A stretch of 64,000 bases of DNA from Caryophanales bacterium UBA784 (GCA_002297045.1 DBJE01000013.1:310001-374000), one strand, 5' to 3'. Counted from the first letter of the stretch, positions 16,574 through 26,427 are shown. The notes: generated by a model not told the origin, from the sequence alone. A program made the numbers and translations.

Positions 16574-18586
16574 ATGAACCGACTATTGAAAACTCACCAA
16601 ATCTGGCTCGCCATCACTCTCCTTGTCGAAGCATTGGCGAGGATTGTCCTGATTGCCTGCTGGGCTTCCTTTCCATCGTTCCCCTATTTTTTCTATATCA
16701 GTTTCGGCCTAGCCGGTCTTTTCCTTGTCTATGACTTCATCGGCAACTATGCCTTTAATGCCAAGGCTTTCCATAAGAAAGGACAAAGCGATTTAAAGGC
16801 GGGGGAAATCATCGGAGCCGATTTTAACGATGCCTATAATTTCGGACAGATCGGCATTGCGGTGTGTGATAATCAGAACATTGTTCTTATGGTCAACGAT
16901 TTCCTCGGCAAACGTTTTGACAACCTTGTGGATCAGAATATTTATCAGGTATTCCCCTCACTTACCCGCTTTGCCGCCGGACAGGATAGGAGCCCTATTC
17001 GGATAGAGGAAGATAATTATTCTTATGACGTCCAATTGATTCCCGATGCCCGTCTTTTCGTCTTCCGTGACGTAACCGATTTTGCTGCTGTCTATAATTA
17101 CAATGCCAGTCAGTCACCTGTTGTCGGCTACCTTGTCGTCGATAACTTCAGTGATGTCCAGGAATCGTTCAAGAATGATATCCGTCTTGCCGATTCCGTC
17201 ACTCGCTTGCAGAACCTGATTTCCGAAACGGCCGAGAACTTCGGCGCTAGGATCCGTCCGATCCGTGATGACCGTTTTTTCTTCATTACGACCAAGGAAA
17301 ACTACCTAAAAAGGTATGCCGATAAGTTTTCTATCGTCGACAAGGTGCGGAATATGTTTCCTAACCAATATACGATTTCCATCGGTGTGGCCCTTGGATT
17401 TCCGGACTATTCCCGTCTTGCCGAGAGGGCTTCTTCTGCCCTTGACGTCGCCCTTTCCCGGGGCGGTGACCAGACCGTCGTTTCCCCCTTTGGCCAGCCT
17501 AGGAGGTATTTCGGCGGAAAGAGCGAACTTCTTCCTTCCCGTAACCGGGTTAAGATTCGGACCGTGTCGAATTCTTTTGTCTCGATTCTGAAAAATTACA
17601 GCCAGATTGTAGTCATGGGCCATTCTATCGCCGACTTTGACGCAGTCGGAGCAGCCCTTGCCGTCTACTATCTCTGCCGACTGGAAAAAGTCCCTTGCAA
17701 AATCTGCTGGGAAGACCAGCTTGTCGAGGACAAGGCAAGAATTGCCGTGGAGAGCTCCTTTACCAAGGAGGAGAGGGAAGACACCTTTGTCTCTAGGCGT
17801 GATGTCGGAAGCCTGATTTCCAATTATGCCCTCCTTGTCCTTGTCGACCACTCTGACCCACGTCGTTCTATCTTCCCTGACCAGGCAAAGAAATTTGACC
17901 ACATTGCCGTTATTGACCATCATCGTCTTGGCTCGGTTAGGGTAAACAACGCCATCTTCAGCCATATCGACACTTCCGCAAGTTCCGCCTCCGAGATCCT
18001 CGCCACCTTCTTCAGGTATAACCAGAAAGAACTGAAAAGGGATCCGAGAACGGCTACCTTTGTCCTTACCGGTATTTCCCTTGATACCCACAATTTCAAA
18101 GAACATACGACAGAATCCACCTTCGAGGCTGCGGCAGCCCTTGAGAACTGCGGCGCGTCCAATTCCCGTGCCGTCGACTTCCTAAAGGATGATTTCGATG
18201 ACTATCGCAGGCAGATTTCAATTCTGAACCACTCCGAAACGCCTTATTATGGCACGGTTGTCTCTCTTTCCCCCGATGATGACATTGTTTCTTCCGTCAC
18301 TCTTTCCAAAGTCGCCAATAGGGCAATCAATCTCCGTGGCGTTTCTCTTTCTTTCGCTATCGGACGCACAGGTCCTCATGAAGTGAAAGTTTCGGCCCGG
18401 AGCGATGGCAGTGTCAATTGCCAGACAATCAGGGAGAAAATGGGCGGGGGCGGACATCTTGTCAGGGCTGCGGCAGTCTTCGGAAATAGGAATGTGGACG
18501 AAGTGAAGAAAAAGCTCTATGCTGTTCTAGAGGAAAACCTTGACTCTTCGCGAGTCAAAGACGAAAACCATTCGAAAGGAGAATAA
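16574..18586 (+). CDS. gdpP: Cyclic di-AMP phosphodiesterase GdpP
   Basis: It cleaves the second messenger c-di-AMP and is anchored in the membrane. The 670-residue protein has two N-terminal helices (about 10-60), a PAS-like region, a degenerate GGDEF domain (around 180-320, including ALSRGGDQTVV) and a C-terminal DHH-DHHA1 module. DHH motifs are GHSIADFDAVGA near 350, LVDHSDP near 420 and IDHHRLG near 444. DHHA1 ends GGGGHLVMAA, with the Met from AGG. I chose ATG 16574 because GGAGGCGAAC immediately precedes it. A TATAAT-like box lies near 16527-16532. It is directly followed by rplI and dnaB, the classic Firmicutes order. Confidence 0.93.
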   Translation: MNRLLKTHQIWLAITLLVEALARIVLIACWASFPSFPYFFYISFGLAGLFLVYDFIGNYAFNAKAFHKKGQSDLKAGEIIGADFNDAYNFGQIGIAVCDNQNIVLMVNDFLGKRFDNLVDQNIYQVFPSLTRFAAGQDRSPIRIEEDNYSYDVQLIPDARLFVFRDVTDFAAVYNYNASQSPVVGYLVVDNFSDVQESFKNDIRLADSVTRLQNLISETAENFGARIRPIRDDRFFFITTKENYLKRYADKFSIVDKVRNMFPNQYTISIGVALGFPDYSRLAERASSALDVALSRGGDQTVVSPFGQPRRYFGGKSELLPSRNRVKIRTVSNSFVSILKNYSQIVVMGHSIADFDAVGAALAVYYLCRLEKVPCKICWEDQLVEDKARIAVESSFTKEEREDTFVSRRDVGSLISNYALLVLVDHSDPRRSIFPDQAKKFDHIAVIDHHRLGSVRVNNAIFSHIDTSASSASEILATFFRYNQKELKRDPRTATFVLTGISLDTHNFKEHTTESTFEAAAALENCGASNSRAVDFLKDDFDDYRRQISILNHSETPYYGTVVSLSPDDDIVSSVTLSKVANRAINLRGVSLSFAIGRTGPHEVKVSARSDGSVNCQTIREKMGGGGHLVRAAAVFGNRNVDEVKKKLYAVLEENLDSSRVKDENHSKGE

Positions 18587-18589
18587 ACT

Positions 18590-19048
18590 ATGAAAGTACT
18601 CAGGAAACGTGATTTACGTAAGGTAGGAAAGCGCGGAGAAGTCGTCGATGTCTCCGACGGATATGGGGCGAATTATATTATTCCTTACGGATACGGCGTC
18701 CTTTTCACCAAGGAAGCACAGGCTGATTTTGCCAAAGAGCAGGCTGAAGAAAAGCGTCAGCATGACCTTAAGGTGGAGGAGGCGAAGAAAATCGCCAAGC
18801 AGAGGGAGAATATCACTCTCGAGTTTTCTGCTCCGGCCGGCCGGAACGGCGACAGGATCGGAACCGTGTCCTTTAAAAAAGCAAGTGAAGCGAGGAAGAA
18901 GCAGTACGGCATCTCTCTGAACAAGGAAAGGCTCATCGACAAAGACGTCCTTGTGAACGGCTTTGGACTCACTACCTTGAAAGTCGATCTTTTTGACGGA
19001 GTGATTGCCTCTCTTCGCATCCATGTTTCGTTAAAGGAGAACAAGTAA
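18590..19048 (+). CDS. rplI: Ribosomal protein bL9
   Basis: This is a large-subunit ribosomal protein that binds 23S rRNA domain V. The 152-residue length is normal. The N-terminal globular domain reads VGKRGEVVDVSDGYGANYIIP (18616-18678), which matches the bL9 signature, followed by the long connecting helix (residues 44-75) and a C-terminal domain with NGFGLTTLKVDLF. The arginines in the signature use CGT and CGC, while AGG occurs at residues 5 and 87 where Arg is not required. AAAGGAG lies 8 bases before the ATG, three bases after gdpP. Confidence 0.95.
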   Translation: MKVLRKRDLRKVGKRGEVVDVSDGYGANYIIPYGYGVLFTKEAQADFAKEQAEEKRQHDLKVEEAKKIAKQRENITLEFSAPAGRNGDRIGTVSFKKASEARKKQYGISLNKERLIDKDVLVNGFGLTTLKVDLFDGVIASLRIHVSLKENK

Positions 19049-19049
19049 C

Positions 19050-20516
19050 TTGGCGGACGATTCCCTTGACCTGAACGAGGTTTCCGTTCTCGGCAACATT
19101 CTTCTTGATTCTAGTTCGGATTCAAGGCTGACGGCCAATCAGGCCTTAACTCCGGATGATTTCTCTGATTCCCGTAATCGGATTATTTTCGAGACGAGGC
19201 AGGAAAGGATGCTGACGAACATCAAGCCGGATTTGGCTACCTTGAAGGATGCCTTGACGAACAAGAAGGTTCTTGATGCCGCCGGAGGAAGGGAATACCT
19301 TCAGCTGATTCTGGCTAAGACCGTTTCCATTACCTCGATTGAAAACTATGTCAATGCTATCCGCGACCGCTCCCTTCTCAATAGTTTTCTTGGTCTTCTT
19401 AGCCGGATTGAGAGCGATGCGAAGACCAAACCGATCAGCGATGTCTCTGATTTCATCGGTAAGGCCGAGGTGGATATTCTTGGCATTACCCATCAAAGAC
19501 GGATTAAGCAGGCTTTTAAGCTTAGCGATATCAATGATCAGCTTGTGACAAAGCTTGTCAGGCAGTCCGAGCGGTTCAAGAAAGAAGGAATCCGTCCTGA
19601 CGGAATAACGGGAATCCGGACAGGCTATGGGGATCTTGACAAACTGACCAAGGGTTTCCAGAAAGGGGAAAGGATTATTATCGGTGCCCGTCCTTCCGTC
19701 GGAAAGACGGCTTTCGCCCTTAACCTTCTCTATAACATTGCCAGTCAGAATATCCCGGTCATCTTCTTTTCCCTTGAAAGGAATGCCGTGTCGATTAACA
19801 AACGTCTTCTCGAAAGGGCTTCGAGCCTTTCCGCTAGCGAAATCGACTCAAGGATGTTTCAGCCTGGTTCCACCCAGTCCCGTCTTCTTGTCGAAACAAA
19901 GGGCGATCCCGACCTTACTTCTAAGGTAAAAAGGCTTCAAAACGGAAGGAACACTCTTCGGAACAGGCCCTTTTATATCGACGACAACACCTCTTCCAAG
20001 AGGAACGACATCGTCACCCGCTGCCAGAAGCTGAAGAACCAGATTAACAATGTCGGACTTATTGCGATTGACTATCTTGGCCTTATCACTTCTCCGAGCA
20101 AACGTGCACAGGAAAACCGTCAGTCCGAAGTGGCAGAGATTTCCCGCCAGATTAAGCAGATGGCCAGAGACCTTGACGTCCCTGTCATCGCCTTAAGTCA
20201 GCTTTCCCGTGAGTCCGCTAAACGGAACGCCGATCATACTCCTCAGCTTTCCGATTTGCGTGATTCCGGTACCATTGAGCAGGATGCCGACAGGATTTTT
20301 AGGATCGACCGTCCGGATTACTTCAATAAGCCAGGTGTTCAGGCGGAAGGAGGACAGCCGCCGAGGAGGGAACAGCAGCAAAGCCCCTTTTCCAAGACGA
20401 TTTTAATGCTACAGAAAAACCGTAACGGTCCTATAGGAAACTGCGCCTTTAGGTTCGATAAGGAGCATCAGCGCTTCTCGGCCCTGGACGAGAATGCCGA
20501 TGAAAGTGCCTTCTGA
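19050..20516 (+). CDS. dnaB: Replicative DNA helicase DnaB/DnaC
   Basis: This is the hexameric helicase that unwinds DNA at the replication fork. The 488-residue product has the N-terminal helical domain (EVSVLGNILLD at 9-19), a linker and a RecA-type ATPase: Walker A GARPSVGKTAFA near 212, SLEMN near 242 (Met from AGG 19779-19781), Walker B IAIDYLGLI near 332, ALSQLSRES near 380 and DLRDSGTIEQDAD near 403. The following block reads MIFMIDRPDY with two AGG-coded Met and a CGT-coded Arg. The start is TTG 19050, 11 bases after AAAGGAG and one base after rplI. Confidence 0.95.
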   Translation: MADDSLDLNEVSVLGNILLDSSSDSRLTANQALTPDDFSDSRNRIIFETRQERMLTNIKPDLATLKDALTNKKVLDAAGGREYLQLILAKTVSITSIENYVNAIRDRSLLNSFLGLLSRIESDAKTKPISDVSDFIGKAEVDILGITHQRRIKQAFKLSDINDQLVTKLVRQSERFKKEGIRPDGITGIRTGYGDLDKLTKGFQKGERIIIGARPSVGKTAFALNLLYNIASQNIPVIFFSLERNAVSINKRLLERASSLSASEIDSRMFQPGSTQSRLLVETKGDPDLTSKVKRLQNGRNTLRNRPFYIDDNTSSKRNDIVTRCQKLKNQINNVGLIAIDYLGLITSPSKRAQENRQSEVAEISRQIKQMARDLDVPVIALSQLSRESAKRNADHTPQLSDLRDSGTIEQDADRIFRIDRPDYFNKPGVQAEGGQPPRREQQQSPFSKTILMLQKNRNGPIGNCAFRFDKEHQRFSALDENADESAF

Positions 20517-21274
20517 TGCTTTACGATGTCATTTCATCCGGCTCCAGCGGAAATGCGACAGCCGTATTTTCCAACAATCAGGTAATTCTTCTTGACTTTG
20601 GTATTTCGAAAAAAAGAATTACAAAAGCACTAAATGGCTATGGAAGGACTTTTGATTCCCTTCTTGCCGTTTTTATTTCCCATAACCACTCGGATCATGT
20701 CAGCAATGCCTTTAACACTCCTAGAGAGAAGCTTTTCGCTTCCACTCCTACCTTGCCCAAGGTGGATTTCGTCATCCAAGGCGACCATCTTCTTGTTCCG
20801 TTCAAGAAAGTCAAAATCGGATGCTTTACCATCACTCCTCTTCCAATCAGCCACGATGCCCCTAACCCGGTCGGCTTCCTTGTCGAAGACGGAAAGGAAT
20901 CCCTTGTCTATCTTACCGACACCGGGTTTGTCCCGGAAAAGGACTTTCCGTTCCTTAGGGGGAAGACTTACTATATTTTCGAATCAAACCATGATCCAAA
21001 GAGGCTCTTTGAGTCCAAACGTCCGGATTATCTTATCCGCCGGATTACTTCCGACAAAGGACATCTTGCCAACTGCGACAGCGGATATTATCTTTCCCAG
21101 TTTGTCACTTCGGCAACAAAGGAGGTCGTCCTTGCCCATCTTTCCGATGAGTGCAACACGCCCGATCTTGCCTTGGATACCTGTCTTGGGGTAAGGCAAA
21201 GACAGCTTGGCTATATTCCGGAGTGTTCCCTTGTCTGCGCAAGCGACAAAAAAGAAACCAAGGGGGGAAGATGA
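20516..21274 (+). CDS. walJ: WalJ/YycJ-type metallo-beta-lactamase-fold protein
   Basis: This is a metallo-hydrolase fold protein of the YycJ family, a probable nuclease linked in Firmicutes to chromosome maintenance. The 252-residue product has SGSSGNATAV (8-17), the metal motif SHNHSDHVS near 56, ISHDAPNPVGF near 113, YLTDTG near 132 and ESNHDPKMLF near 155, with Met from AGG 21002-21004 exactly as in the family (ESNHDxxML). GHLAN near 180 supplies a further ligand. It overlaps the dnaB stop by one base (TGATG) and rlmH by 4 bases, so these genes are translationally coupled. Confidence 0.88.
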   Translation: MLYDVISSGSSGNATAVFSNNQVILLDFGISKKRITKALNGYGRTFDSLLAVFISHNHSDHVSNAFNTPREKLFASTPTLPKVDFVIQGDHLLVPFKKVKIGCFTITPLPISHDAPNPVGFLVEDGKESLVYLTDTGFVPEKDFPFLRGKTYYIFESNHDPKRLFESKRPDYLIRRITSDKGHLANCDSGYYLSQFVTSATKEVVLAHLSDECNTPDLALDTCLGVRQRQLGYIPECSLVCASDKKETKGGR

Positions 21275-21747
21275 ACATCCGCTTTCTTATCCCGGGCAAG
21301 GCAAGAGAGCCTTTCCTTCTTTCCGGATACCAGGAATACCTTAAACGCCTTTCCCGTTTTGGCAAGATAGAAATCATTTCCCTTCCGGAAGAACCTAGGG
21401 GAAAGAAACCATCCGAAAAGGAGATTTCCTCCGGACTGAAAAAGGAAGCAGAGAGAAGGCTTAAGCAGATTAAGGCGGACGACTTTGTCTTCCTCGTCGA
21501 CATTCACGGAAAACAGATCGATTCTTCCTCTTTTGCCTTGGAAAGGAAGAAGGCCTTAAGCAAGAAAGGGAATCTCGACTTTGTCTTCGGCTCTTCCTAT
21601 GGGCTAGACGATTCTCTTCGTAAGCGGGCAGACTATTCTCTTTCCCTCTCTTCCCTGACCTTCACCCATTATAGGGCCCTCCTGCTTGCCATCGAACAGG
21701 TTTACCGGGCAAGGAAGATTCTTTCCGGAGAGACCTATGACAAGTGA
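21271..21747 (+). CDS. rlmH: 23S rRNA pseudouridine-1915 N3-methyltransferase
   Basis: This is a SPOUT-family methyltransferase acting on pseudouridine 1915 of helix 69 in the assembled ribosome. The 158-residue length is typical. Motifs are GYQEYLKRL (19-27), VFLVDIHGK near 74, DFVFGSSYGL near 101 and the C-terminal knot FTHYMALLLAIEQVYRAMKI near 131-150. AGG at 21673-21675 and 21712-21714 gives the two Met seen in many homologs, while the YRA Arg is CGG. The start ATG 21271 overlaps walJ and follows GGGGGGAAG. Confidence 0.92.
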   Translation: MNIRFLIPGKAREPFLLSGYQEYLKRLSRFGKIEIISLPEEPRGKKPSEKEISSGLKKEAERRLKQIKADDFVFLVDIHGKQIDSSSFALERKKALSKKGNLDFVFGSSYGLDDSLRKRADYSLSLSSLTFTHYRALLLAIEQVYRARKILSGETYDK

Positions 21748-21771
21748 AGAGCCGGGAATCGAAAAAAAGAA

Positions 21772-21800
21772 TTGACAAATAGAAAGGGAATATCTAAACT
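21772..21800 (+). promoter_or_regulatory. Promoter of tRNA-Gln
   Basis: A perfect TTGACA (21772-21777), a 17-base spacer and TAAACT (21795-21800), 12 bases before the tRNA. Confidence 0.88.
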
Positions 21801-21812
21801 ATTTAACGCCCT

Positions 21813-21887
21813 TGGGATATAGTCAAGCGGTAAGACAACGGTCTCTGAAACCGTGATGCCTTGGTTCGAATCCAAGTATCCCAGCCA
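21813..21887 (+). tRNA. tRNA-Gln (anticodon CTG)
   Basis: Acceptor stem TGGGATA pairs with TATCCCA, discriminator G, and CCA is encoded. The anticodon stem ACGGT/ACCGT encloses CTCTGAA, giving anticodon CTG for codon CAG. The T arm carries GGTTCGAATCC. Charging would go through GatCAB, encoded at 26495-29701, unless a GlnRS exists elsewhere. Confidence 0.95.
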
Positions 21888-21898
21888 TTGAATGAAAC

Positions 21899-21929
21899 GC
21901 CCGCCTTCCGGCGGGTTTTTTCTTTTTTT
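21899..21929 (+). terminator. Terminator after tRNA-Gln
   Basis: The stem CCCGCC-TTCC-GGCGGG (21900-21915) is followed by a long T run interrupted by one C. Confidence 0.92.
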
Positions 21930-22032
21930 CCTTTCTGCCAAGGCAAATCCCAATCCTAGACAAGGGACGACAAGCAACCTTTTTTCAGCTTGAAAGTTTC
22001 TTACTTTCCTCATAATATCCTATCCTATTTGG

Positions 22033-22038
22033 TATAAT
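22033..22038 (+). promoter_or_regulatory. -10 element of pcrA operon
   Basis: A consensus TATAAT (22033-22038) lies 27 bases before the pcrA ATG. The -35 region (TCATAA) is weak. The terminator ends over 100 bases upstream. Confidence 0.55.
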
Positions 22039-22064
22039 TTTCTTCGACGGAGGAGAACCTTTCC

Positions 22065-24374
22065 ATGGACTTTCTAGACACGCTGAATCACAACCAATAT
22101 CTTGCTGCAACAAGCCAAAGCCAGTATCTCCGGATTGTCGCCGGTGCAGGAACCGGAAAGACAAAGACTCTGACCTGCCGGATTGCCTATCTGATTTCTA
22201 AAGGCAGGCGCCCGGAAAGAAGGGTGGCGAGGACCTTTACCAACAAGGCGGCCAAAGAAAGGGAGAACCGGGCAAACGCCCTTCTTCGACAGGAAGGCCT
22301 TTTCTCCAGAGCCCCGCGGATTTCCACGTTCCATTCCTTTTTCATCCGCTTTCTCCGCAAGGAAGCCCATAATCTTCAAGGATTCAACGAGAATTTCCAG
22401 ATTGCCGACGATGAGGACCAGGCCAGCATTCTGAAGCAGAAGTTTTCGACCAGGTACAAAGGAGCCTCGAAGGACTTTACAAAGGCCGTGACCGGAAAAA
22501 TCGAGGCTTTGCAGACGGACAATATCTTCCCCGAGGAAGTGACTTCCGACAGGGTCAATGACGATTCCCTCTATACCCTGGATGAGCTCCGGGAAGTTTA
22601 TTATTATTATCAGGATGCAAAGCGGCGGCAGAATCTGATGGACTTCAACGACATCCTCAGGTACACCGCCAGAATCAGGAAGGAAAAGCCTGCCATCGCC
22701 TCCTACTGGAAAAGTAAGTATGACAGGTTTCTTGTCGATGAGTTCCAGGACACCAACCTTCTTCAGTATGATTTAGTCAAATCCTTTCTTTCCCCTACGA
22801 CTTCCCTTACGGTCGTTGGTGACCCTGACCAGACCATTTATACCTGGCGGGGAGCCAAGAACAGCATTATCCGCACATCCCTGGAAAAGGACTTCCCTTC
22901 CCTTGAGACCATCGTCCTTGACCAGAACTACCGCTCTACGCAGAATATCCTCAATGCAGCCAATTCCCTGATCAATCACAACAAGGACCGAAGGAAAAAG
23001 GATCTTGTCGCCGCAAGCGGAAGGAAGGGGGCCGAAGTCTCTTATCGTTCCTATGCCAACGAAGTTAGGGAAGCGGATGGAATCTGTAAGGAAAGGATCC
23101 GTCTGCACCGGAAGGAAAACGTACCCTTCAAGGATAGGGCCGTCCTCTACCGCTCTAACTATCTTTCCCGCTCCATCGAAAAGCAGCTGACGAGGTATAA
23201 GATCCCCTATGTCATCTATGGAGGAAGGAAGTTCTATGAGCGTGCCGAAATCAAGGACGCGCTTTCCTATCTCCGTCTTTCCGTGAATCCGGATGATGAT
23301 ATTTCCTTCCGGCGGATAAGGAAGGCCCCGGCCAAGGGAATCGGAGAGAGGACTATGGCTGCCGCCCTTTTAAGGCAGAAAGAAAACGGCCTATCCCTTC
23401 TTGAAATCTTCAGAAGCCATCAGGACGAACTGAAAATAAGAAATAATTCCAAGATTGCCTTGAAACAATTCTTCGATGCCTATGATGCTTTCCTTGCTGT
23501 CTATGGCGTGAATCCGGATCCTAGCGACCTATTGAATGCCATCCACGTCTATTTCGGAAACAGTGGCTTTCTTGACTATGTCGCCAAGCAGGACCGGCTT
23601 GATGCCGAAAAAAAGAGCAGGACTGCCCAGACTTCCTCGGCCAAGAGGGATAACGTCAATGAATTCTTCCGTGCCCTCACCGGTTACTTCGATACACAGA
23701 TTGTGGATGAGGAAGGCAAGAGGATAAGTCCGACCTTGATTGACTTCCTCATGGATGTCGCCTTGCAGTCTGATCAGGATACAAGGAATGAGGATGCCGA
23801 TAATGTCAGGCTGAGGACGGGGCATGTCTCAAAGGGGCTGGAGTTCCCTTATGTCTTCATCCTCGGACTGGAAAACGGCGTCTTCCCGACAAGGCATGCC
23901 ATCCGCACGGGGACAAGAGCGGCAAGGGAGGAAGAAAGACGTCTTCTCTATGTCTGTATGACCCGGGCAAAGAAGGCCCTTTATCTCTCTAGTAACACAG
24001 GAAGAAACTTTATGACCGGCCAGCTCTATCTCCCATCCTGCTTCCTTAAGGAAATCGATATTCCTGCCCTGAAAGGCGAGAGTAAGAACGTGGCGGTCGA
24101 CTATGCCGCCTACCGGGGAGCCTCCCGTCCGGACAGGAATGAGGCAAAACAGGTCCAGGAGAGGCTAAGCCAGAAGAGGGCAGGGAGGAGAAAGCCGCTC
24201 TCTGCCGACGATAGCTATGCTATCGGAGACAAAGTTGTCCACACTAGCTTCGGGGTCGGGGAAGTGATTTCCGTGGAAGGAAAGACGATTCATGTCCGCT
24301 TCAAGGAACCTTATGGGGTAAAGAAGCTTGCCGTCGGTTTTAAGGCTTTCAGAAAAAGGAAACCAGGTGAATAA
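22065..24374 (+). CDS. pcrA: ATP-dependent DNA helicase PcrA/UvrD
   Basis: This superfamily 1A helicase works in repair and plasmid or phage replication. The 769-residue product has Walker A GAGTGKTKT near 28-36 and motif Ia, which reads AMTFTNKAAKEMENR with AGG as Met (22230-22232, 22260-22262); with Arg it would break a near-invariant helicase motif. Other motifs are DEFQDTN near 224, GDPDQTIYTWRGA near 251, QNYRST near 288, SKGLEFPYVF near 589 and EEERRLLYVCMTRAK near 625. The C-terminal Tudor-like tail (GDKVVHTSFGVGEV) is present. A good GGAGG precedes the ATG. ligA follows after 2 bases, an order shared with many Bacilli. Confidence 0.96.
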   Translation: MDFLDTLNHNQYLAATSQSQYLRIVAGAGTGKTKTLTCRIAYLISKGRRPERRVARTFTNKAAKERENRANALLRQEGLFSRAPRISTFHSFFIRFLRKEAHNLQGFNENFQIADDEDQASILKQKFSTRYKGASKDFTKAVTGKIEALQTDNIFPEEVTSDRVNDDSLYTLDELREVYYYYQDAKRRQNLMDFNDILRYTARIRKEKPAIASYWKSKYDRFLVDEFQDTNLLQYDLVKSFLSPTTSLTVVGDPDQTIYTWRGAKNSIIRTSLEKDFPSLETIVLDQNYRSTQNILNAANSLINHNKDRRKKDLVAASGRKGAEVSYRSYANEVREADGICKERIRLHRKENVPFKDRAVLYRSNYLSRSIEKQLTRYKIPYVIYGGRKFYERAEIKDALSYLRLSVNPDDDISFRRIRKAPAKGIGERTMAAALLRQKENGLSLLEIFRSHQDELKIRNNSKIALKQFFDAYDAFLAVYGVNPDPSDLLNAIHVYFGNSGFLDYVAKQDRLDAEKKSRTAQTSSAKRDNVNEFFRALTGYFDTQIVDEEGKRISPTLIDFLMDVALQSDQDTRNEDADNVRLRTGHVSKGLEFPYVFILGLENGVFPTRHAIRTGTRAAREEERRLLYVCMTRAKKALYLSSNTGRNFMTGQLYLPSCFLKEIDIPALKGESKNVAVDYAAYRGASRPDRNEAKQVQERLSQKRAGRRKPLSADDSYAIGDKVVHTSFGVGEVISVEGKTIHVRFKEPYGVKKLAVGFKAFRKRKPGE

Positions 24375-24376
24375 TT

Positions 24377-26392
24377 ATGGAAACAATCGATAAAGAGAAA
24401 AAACGGGTGGAGGAACTGACAAAGCTTCTTAACCAGTACAACTATGAATATTACGTCCTAAACCAGTCCTCCGTCTCCGATGCCGAGTACGATCAGCTCA
24501 GGGAAGAGCTTCAGCGTCTGGAAAGACAGCGTCCGGACCTGAAAGACCGCCTTTCCCCGACTACCCGGGTAGGGGGCGGCATCACTTCCGAGTTCAAGAA
24601 AGTCACCCATAAGAAATACAGGCTTTCGATAGCCGATGTTTTCAACGAGGACGAACTGTATGATTTCGATGCCTCAAGGCGGAAGACCACGGGATTACGT
24701 CAGATTGAGTATAGGTGCGAGGTGAAAATCGACGGACTTGCCTGCTCCCTCAGGTATGAGGACGGCGCCTTAGGAATCGCCTCGACACGAGGCGACGGGA
24801 GCGTCGGGGAGGATGTGACACAGAACGCCTTGACGATTCCGACTATCCCAACCCATATTAAGGACCTGCGCGAACTTGAGGTCCGGGGTGAGATCTATAG
24901 GCCGAAAGCCTCTTTGGCCGCCTGCAACGAGGAACGGAAGAAGGAAAATCTTCCTTTGTTTGCCAACTGCCGCAATGCGGCAGCGGGGAGCCTACGCAAT
25001 CTCGACTCCCGGGTCACGGCAAGACGGAAGCTTAACGCCTTCTGGTACTATGTCCCAGATGCCCTTGCCCTCGGTTTTAAAAAACATTCCGAGGCCCTAG
25101 ACTATATTTCTTCTTTGGGCTTCCGTACTAATCCTGAGCGCCGGCTTGTCCATGGGATAGAGGAAGTCATGGAGTACGTCCATGAATATCACGAAAAGCG
25201 GCCTAGCCTTGACTATGATATCGACGGACTTGTCATCAAGGTGAACGACAGGACCCTTTATGATACTATCGGCTACACTAGGAAGACCCCGAAGTGGGAA
25301 ATCGCCTATAAGTTCCCTCCGGAGGAACAGATTACGAAGGTCAACGACATTGAGATATCTGTCGGCCGGACGGGAAGAGTCGCTCCGACGGCGGTCCTTG
25401 AGCCAGTCCGTGTTGCCGGTTCCCTGATTAGCCGGGCAACTTTAAACAACGAGGATTATATCAAGAGGAAGGATATCCGCATCGGCGACTATGTCTCCCT
25501 CCATAAGGCAGGGGACGTCATTCCTGAAGTCGAGAAAGTCATTCTGAGCCGGCGGACAAAGGATGTCATGCCTTACTTCTTCCCTAAGGAATGTCCTTAT
25601 TGCCATCATGAGCTAGAAAAAATCCAGGGACAGACCTATTGCGTCAACGATAAGTGCCCTTCCCGGAAGATCAATAATCTGATTTTCTTTGTTTCCGACG
25701 GAGGAAGGGATATCGATGGAATCGGGGAGAAGCTTGTCGAATCCTTGTTTAACGAAGGACTTGTCCGGGAAGTGAGCGACTTCTACCGCCTTAAGGACCA
25801 CAAGGAAGATTTAAGGAGGAGGGACGGAATCGGGGAGAAGACGTGTAATACCCTGTTTGCCAATATCGAGAAGTCCAAGAAGAACGACCTTTATAGGCTT
25901 CTCTGCGGACTGACTATTCCGCTTGTGGGAAAGAAGACGGCAATTGTCCTTGCCAACCATTTCCAGAATCTCGACCGCCTTAGGCAGGCGAAAAAGGAGG
26001 AGCTCTCCTCCCTTAGGGATGTCGGGGAAATCACCGCCGATAAAATCCTTGGCTATTTTGCCGATGAGGAACATAGGAAGGTCATCGAGGACTTACGTAG
26101 CCTAGGACTGAACTTCTCTCTCCTCCATCCTCTTGCCGAGGCAAAGGAGAACTTCTTCAAAGGAAAGAAGTTCGTCCTCACCGGCGCCCTTTCCGTCAGC
26201 CGGGAAGAGAGGACAAAGCGGATAGAGGCGCTAGGAGGGAAAAGCTCTTCTTCCGTCTCCAAGGCTACCGACTTTGTCTTAGTCGGAGAAGACCCCGGTT
26301 CAAAATATGACAAGGCAAAGAAACTCGGAATCCGGATCTTTACCGAAAAGGAGATTCTTCCTCTTCTTGCCGAGGCGGAGAGCAGGCAGTAA
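24377..26392 (+). CDS. ligA: NAD-dependent DNA ligase
   Basis: It seals nicks in DNA using NAD. The 671-residue product has domain Ia with YYVLNQSSVSDAEYD (26-40), catalytic Lys in CEVKIDGLA near 117, STRGDGSVGED near 138 and RGEIYMPKAS near 172, where Met is AGG 24899-24901 and the neighbouring Arg CGG. The zinc finger is CPYC, then CVND, then CPS (about 407-431). Next comes GMDIDGIGEK near 445 (Met from AGG 25706-25708), helix-hairpin-helix repeats and a C-terminal BRCT domain (GKKFVLTGAL to the end). It forms an operon with pcrA. Confidence 0.96.
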   Translation: METIDKEKKRVEELTKLLNQYNYEYYVLNQSSVSDAEYDQLREELQRLERQRPDLKDRLSPTTRVGGGITSEFKKVTHKKYRLSIADVFNEDELYDFDASRRKTTGLRQIEYRCEVKIDGLACSLRYEDGALGIASTRGDGSVGEDVTQNALTIPTIPTHIKDLRELEVRGEIYRPKASLAACNEERKKENLPLFANCRNAAAGSLRNLDSRVTARRKLNAFWYYVPDALALGFKKHSEALDYISSLGFRTNPERRLVHGIEEVMEYVHEYHEKRPSLDYDIDGLVIKVNDRTLYDTIGYTRKTPKWEIAYKFPPEEQITKVNDIEISVGRTGRVAPTAVLEPVRVAGSLISRATLNNEDYIKRKDIRIGDYVSLHKAGDVIPEVEKVILSRRTKDVMPYFFPKECPYCHHELEKIQGQTYCVNDKCPSRKINNLIFFVSDGGRDIDGIGEKLVESLFNEGLVREVSDFYRLKDHKEDLRRRDGIGEKTCNTLFANIEKSKKNDLYRLLCGLTIPLVGKKTAIVLANHFQNLDRLRQAKKEELSSLRDVGEITADKILGYFADEEHRKVIEDLRSLGLNFSLLHPLAEAKENFFKGKKFVLTGALSVSREERTKRIEALGGKSSSSVSKATDFVLVGEDPGSKYDKAKKLGIRIFTEKEILPLLAEAESRQ

Positions 26393-26427
26393 GCTCCCGT
26401 CTTCTTTATCTTGTTAATTTACTAGAG

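Noticed and set aside
17306..18106. A 266-codon minus-strand frame inside gdpP
   Set aside because: The plus strand has intact DHH motifs; the opposite frame shows no recognisable motif.
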